Shown here: positions 12,913 through 13,268 of the stretch, piece by piece
Numbering within the stretch: position 1 is the stretch's first letter
Layout of the letters: every line of letters begins with the position of its first letter
Assembly: GCA_018065965.1 (NCBI GenBank)
Contig: JAGHSH010000067.1
Span: forward strand, 1 to 13,268
DNA: 13,268 nt
Source: Candidatus Apopatocola equi
GTDB taxonomy: Bacteria; Bacillota; Clostridia; Oscillospirales; Oscillospiraceae
Reading direction: 5' to 3'
The notes under the pieces: generated by a model
Seen by the model: only the letters and a program-made list of their open reading frames with translations
The model's database searches: none
What the model was told of the DNA's origin: nothing
Position numbers and translations under genes: made by a program

Positions 12913-13268
12913 TCAGACCTTATCCGTGGACTTCTCGCCGAAGAGGCCCGTGGGCTTCACCAGCAGGATCACGATCAGAAGCGCAAAGGTGAAGGCATCG
13001 GAGAAAGTAGTCCAGCCCAGACCCTTGATGATATTCTCGCAGATACCGATGATAAAGGCGCCGATGACCGCTCCGGGGATGGAGCCGATGCCGCCGAAAA
13101 CTGCAGCCACTAAGCATTTGAGACCGGGCATACCGCCGGATGTAGGCGTAACGGAAGCATAGTTGGAGAAGTAGAGCAGAGAACCGATACCGGCCAGCAG
13201 AGAGCCGATGATAAAGGTCACGGAGATGACGGAATTGATCTTGATGCCCATGAGCTGGCTGGCTTCAA
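12913..13268 (-). CDS. livH: Branched-chain amino acid ABC transporter permease LivH, C-terminal part
   Basis: 117 residues of the C-terminal part are in the window, continuing beyond its right edge: reading starts at EASQLMGIKINSVISVTFIIG, the end of the ATPase-contacting cytoplasmic loop of LivH permeases (usual form ...A-x-x-M-G-I-n). Three membrane helices follow, with the conserved GGMPGLKCLVAAVFGGIGSIPGAVIGAFIIGICENI block and the ending LLIVILLVKPTGLFGE. LivH pairs with LivM to make the transmembrane path. The stop at 12913 is 16 nt before livM. An internal ATG at 13251 is not the start, since family sequence extends upstream of it. The operon promoter is outside the window. Confidence 0.92.
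   Translation of the reverse strand, partial: EASQLMGIKINSVISVTFIIGSLLAGIGSLLYFSNYASVTPTSGGMPGLKCLVAAVFGGIGSIPGAVIGAFIIGICENIIKGLGWTTFSDAFTFALLIVILLVKPTGLFGEKSTDKV

Overview
The window (13,268 bp, GC-rich coding sequence with strong Shine-Dalgarno sites, TTGACA/TATAAT-type promoters and tidy U-tract terminators) looks like the chromosome of a low-to-mid GC Gram-positive, most likely an anaerobic gut Clostridia of the Oscillospiraceae/Ruminococcaceae type. That placement is inferred from protein style (class II aldolase, membrane-anchored parvulin foldase, DUF378, small Cys-rich protein, LIV-type ABC transporter), not from any marker search.

Layout. 1-1364 (+): the tail of nusG, then rplK (L11) and rplA (L1). 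A hairpin resembling the L1-binding site of 23S rRNA sits between rplK and rplA. A terminator follows rplA, so rplJ/rplL are not in their usual place. 1451-3050 (+): a promoter, a 491-aa membrane-anchored parvulin-type peptidyl-prolyl isomerase carrying a canonical EF-hand calcium loop, and a terminator. 3070-3783 (+): tcdA (t6A dehydratase, ThiF/E1 fold), ending at a bidirectional terminator shared with the next gene. 3866-5596 (-): a 576-aa single-pass protein with an acidic repetitive N-terminus, a degenerate kinase C-lobe (pseudokinase), one membrane helix and an extracellular C-type-lectin-like domain; it has its own consensus promoter. 5759-5971 (-): a DUF378 membrane protein. 6186-7121 (-): class II fructose-bisphosphate aldolase, with promoter and terminator.

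7234-9676 (-): an apparent four-gene operon read from a consensus promoter at 9708-9736: a LivK-like branched-chain amino acid-binding lipoprotein, a Cys-rich small-domain protein, a PAP2 phosphatase and a 72-aa LysM protein. Its terminator overlaps the promoter of the aldolase gene. 9853-10152 (+): a small secreted cysteine-pair protein of unknown function under a near-perfect promoter, ending at a bidirectional terminator. 10216-13268 (-): livH (partial), livM, livG and livF, the permease and ATPase genes of the LIV transporter that presumably works with the LivK protein encoded 0.5 kb further on. livM as given is broken by a 2-nt expansion of a short CT/AG repeat.

Most of the window is housekeeping. 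The parts worth a second look are the pseudokinase/C-type-lectin transmembrane protein, the small secreted Cys protein, the putative L1 autoregulatory hairpin, the EF-hand inside the parvulin domain and the frameshift in livM. I see no CRISPR array, insertion sequence, tRNA, rRNA or phage gene.
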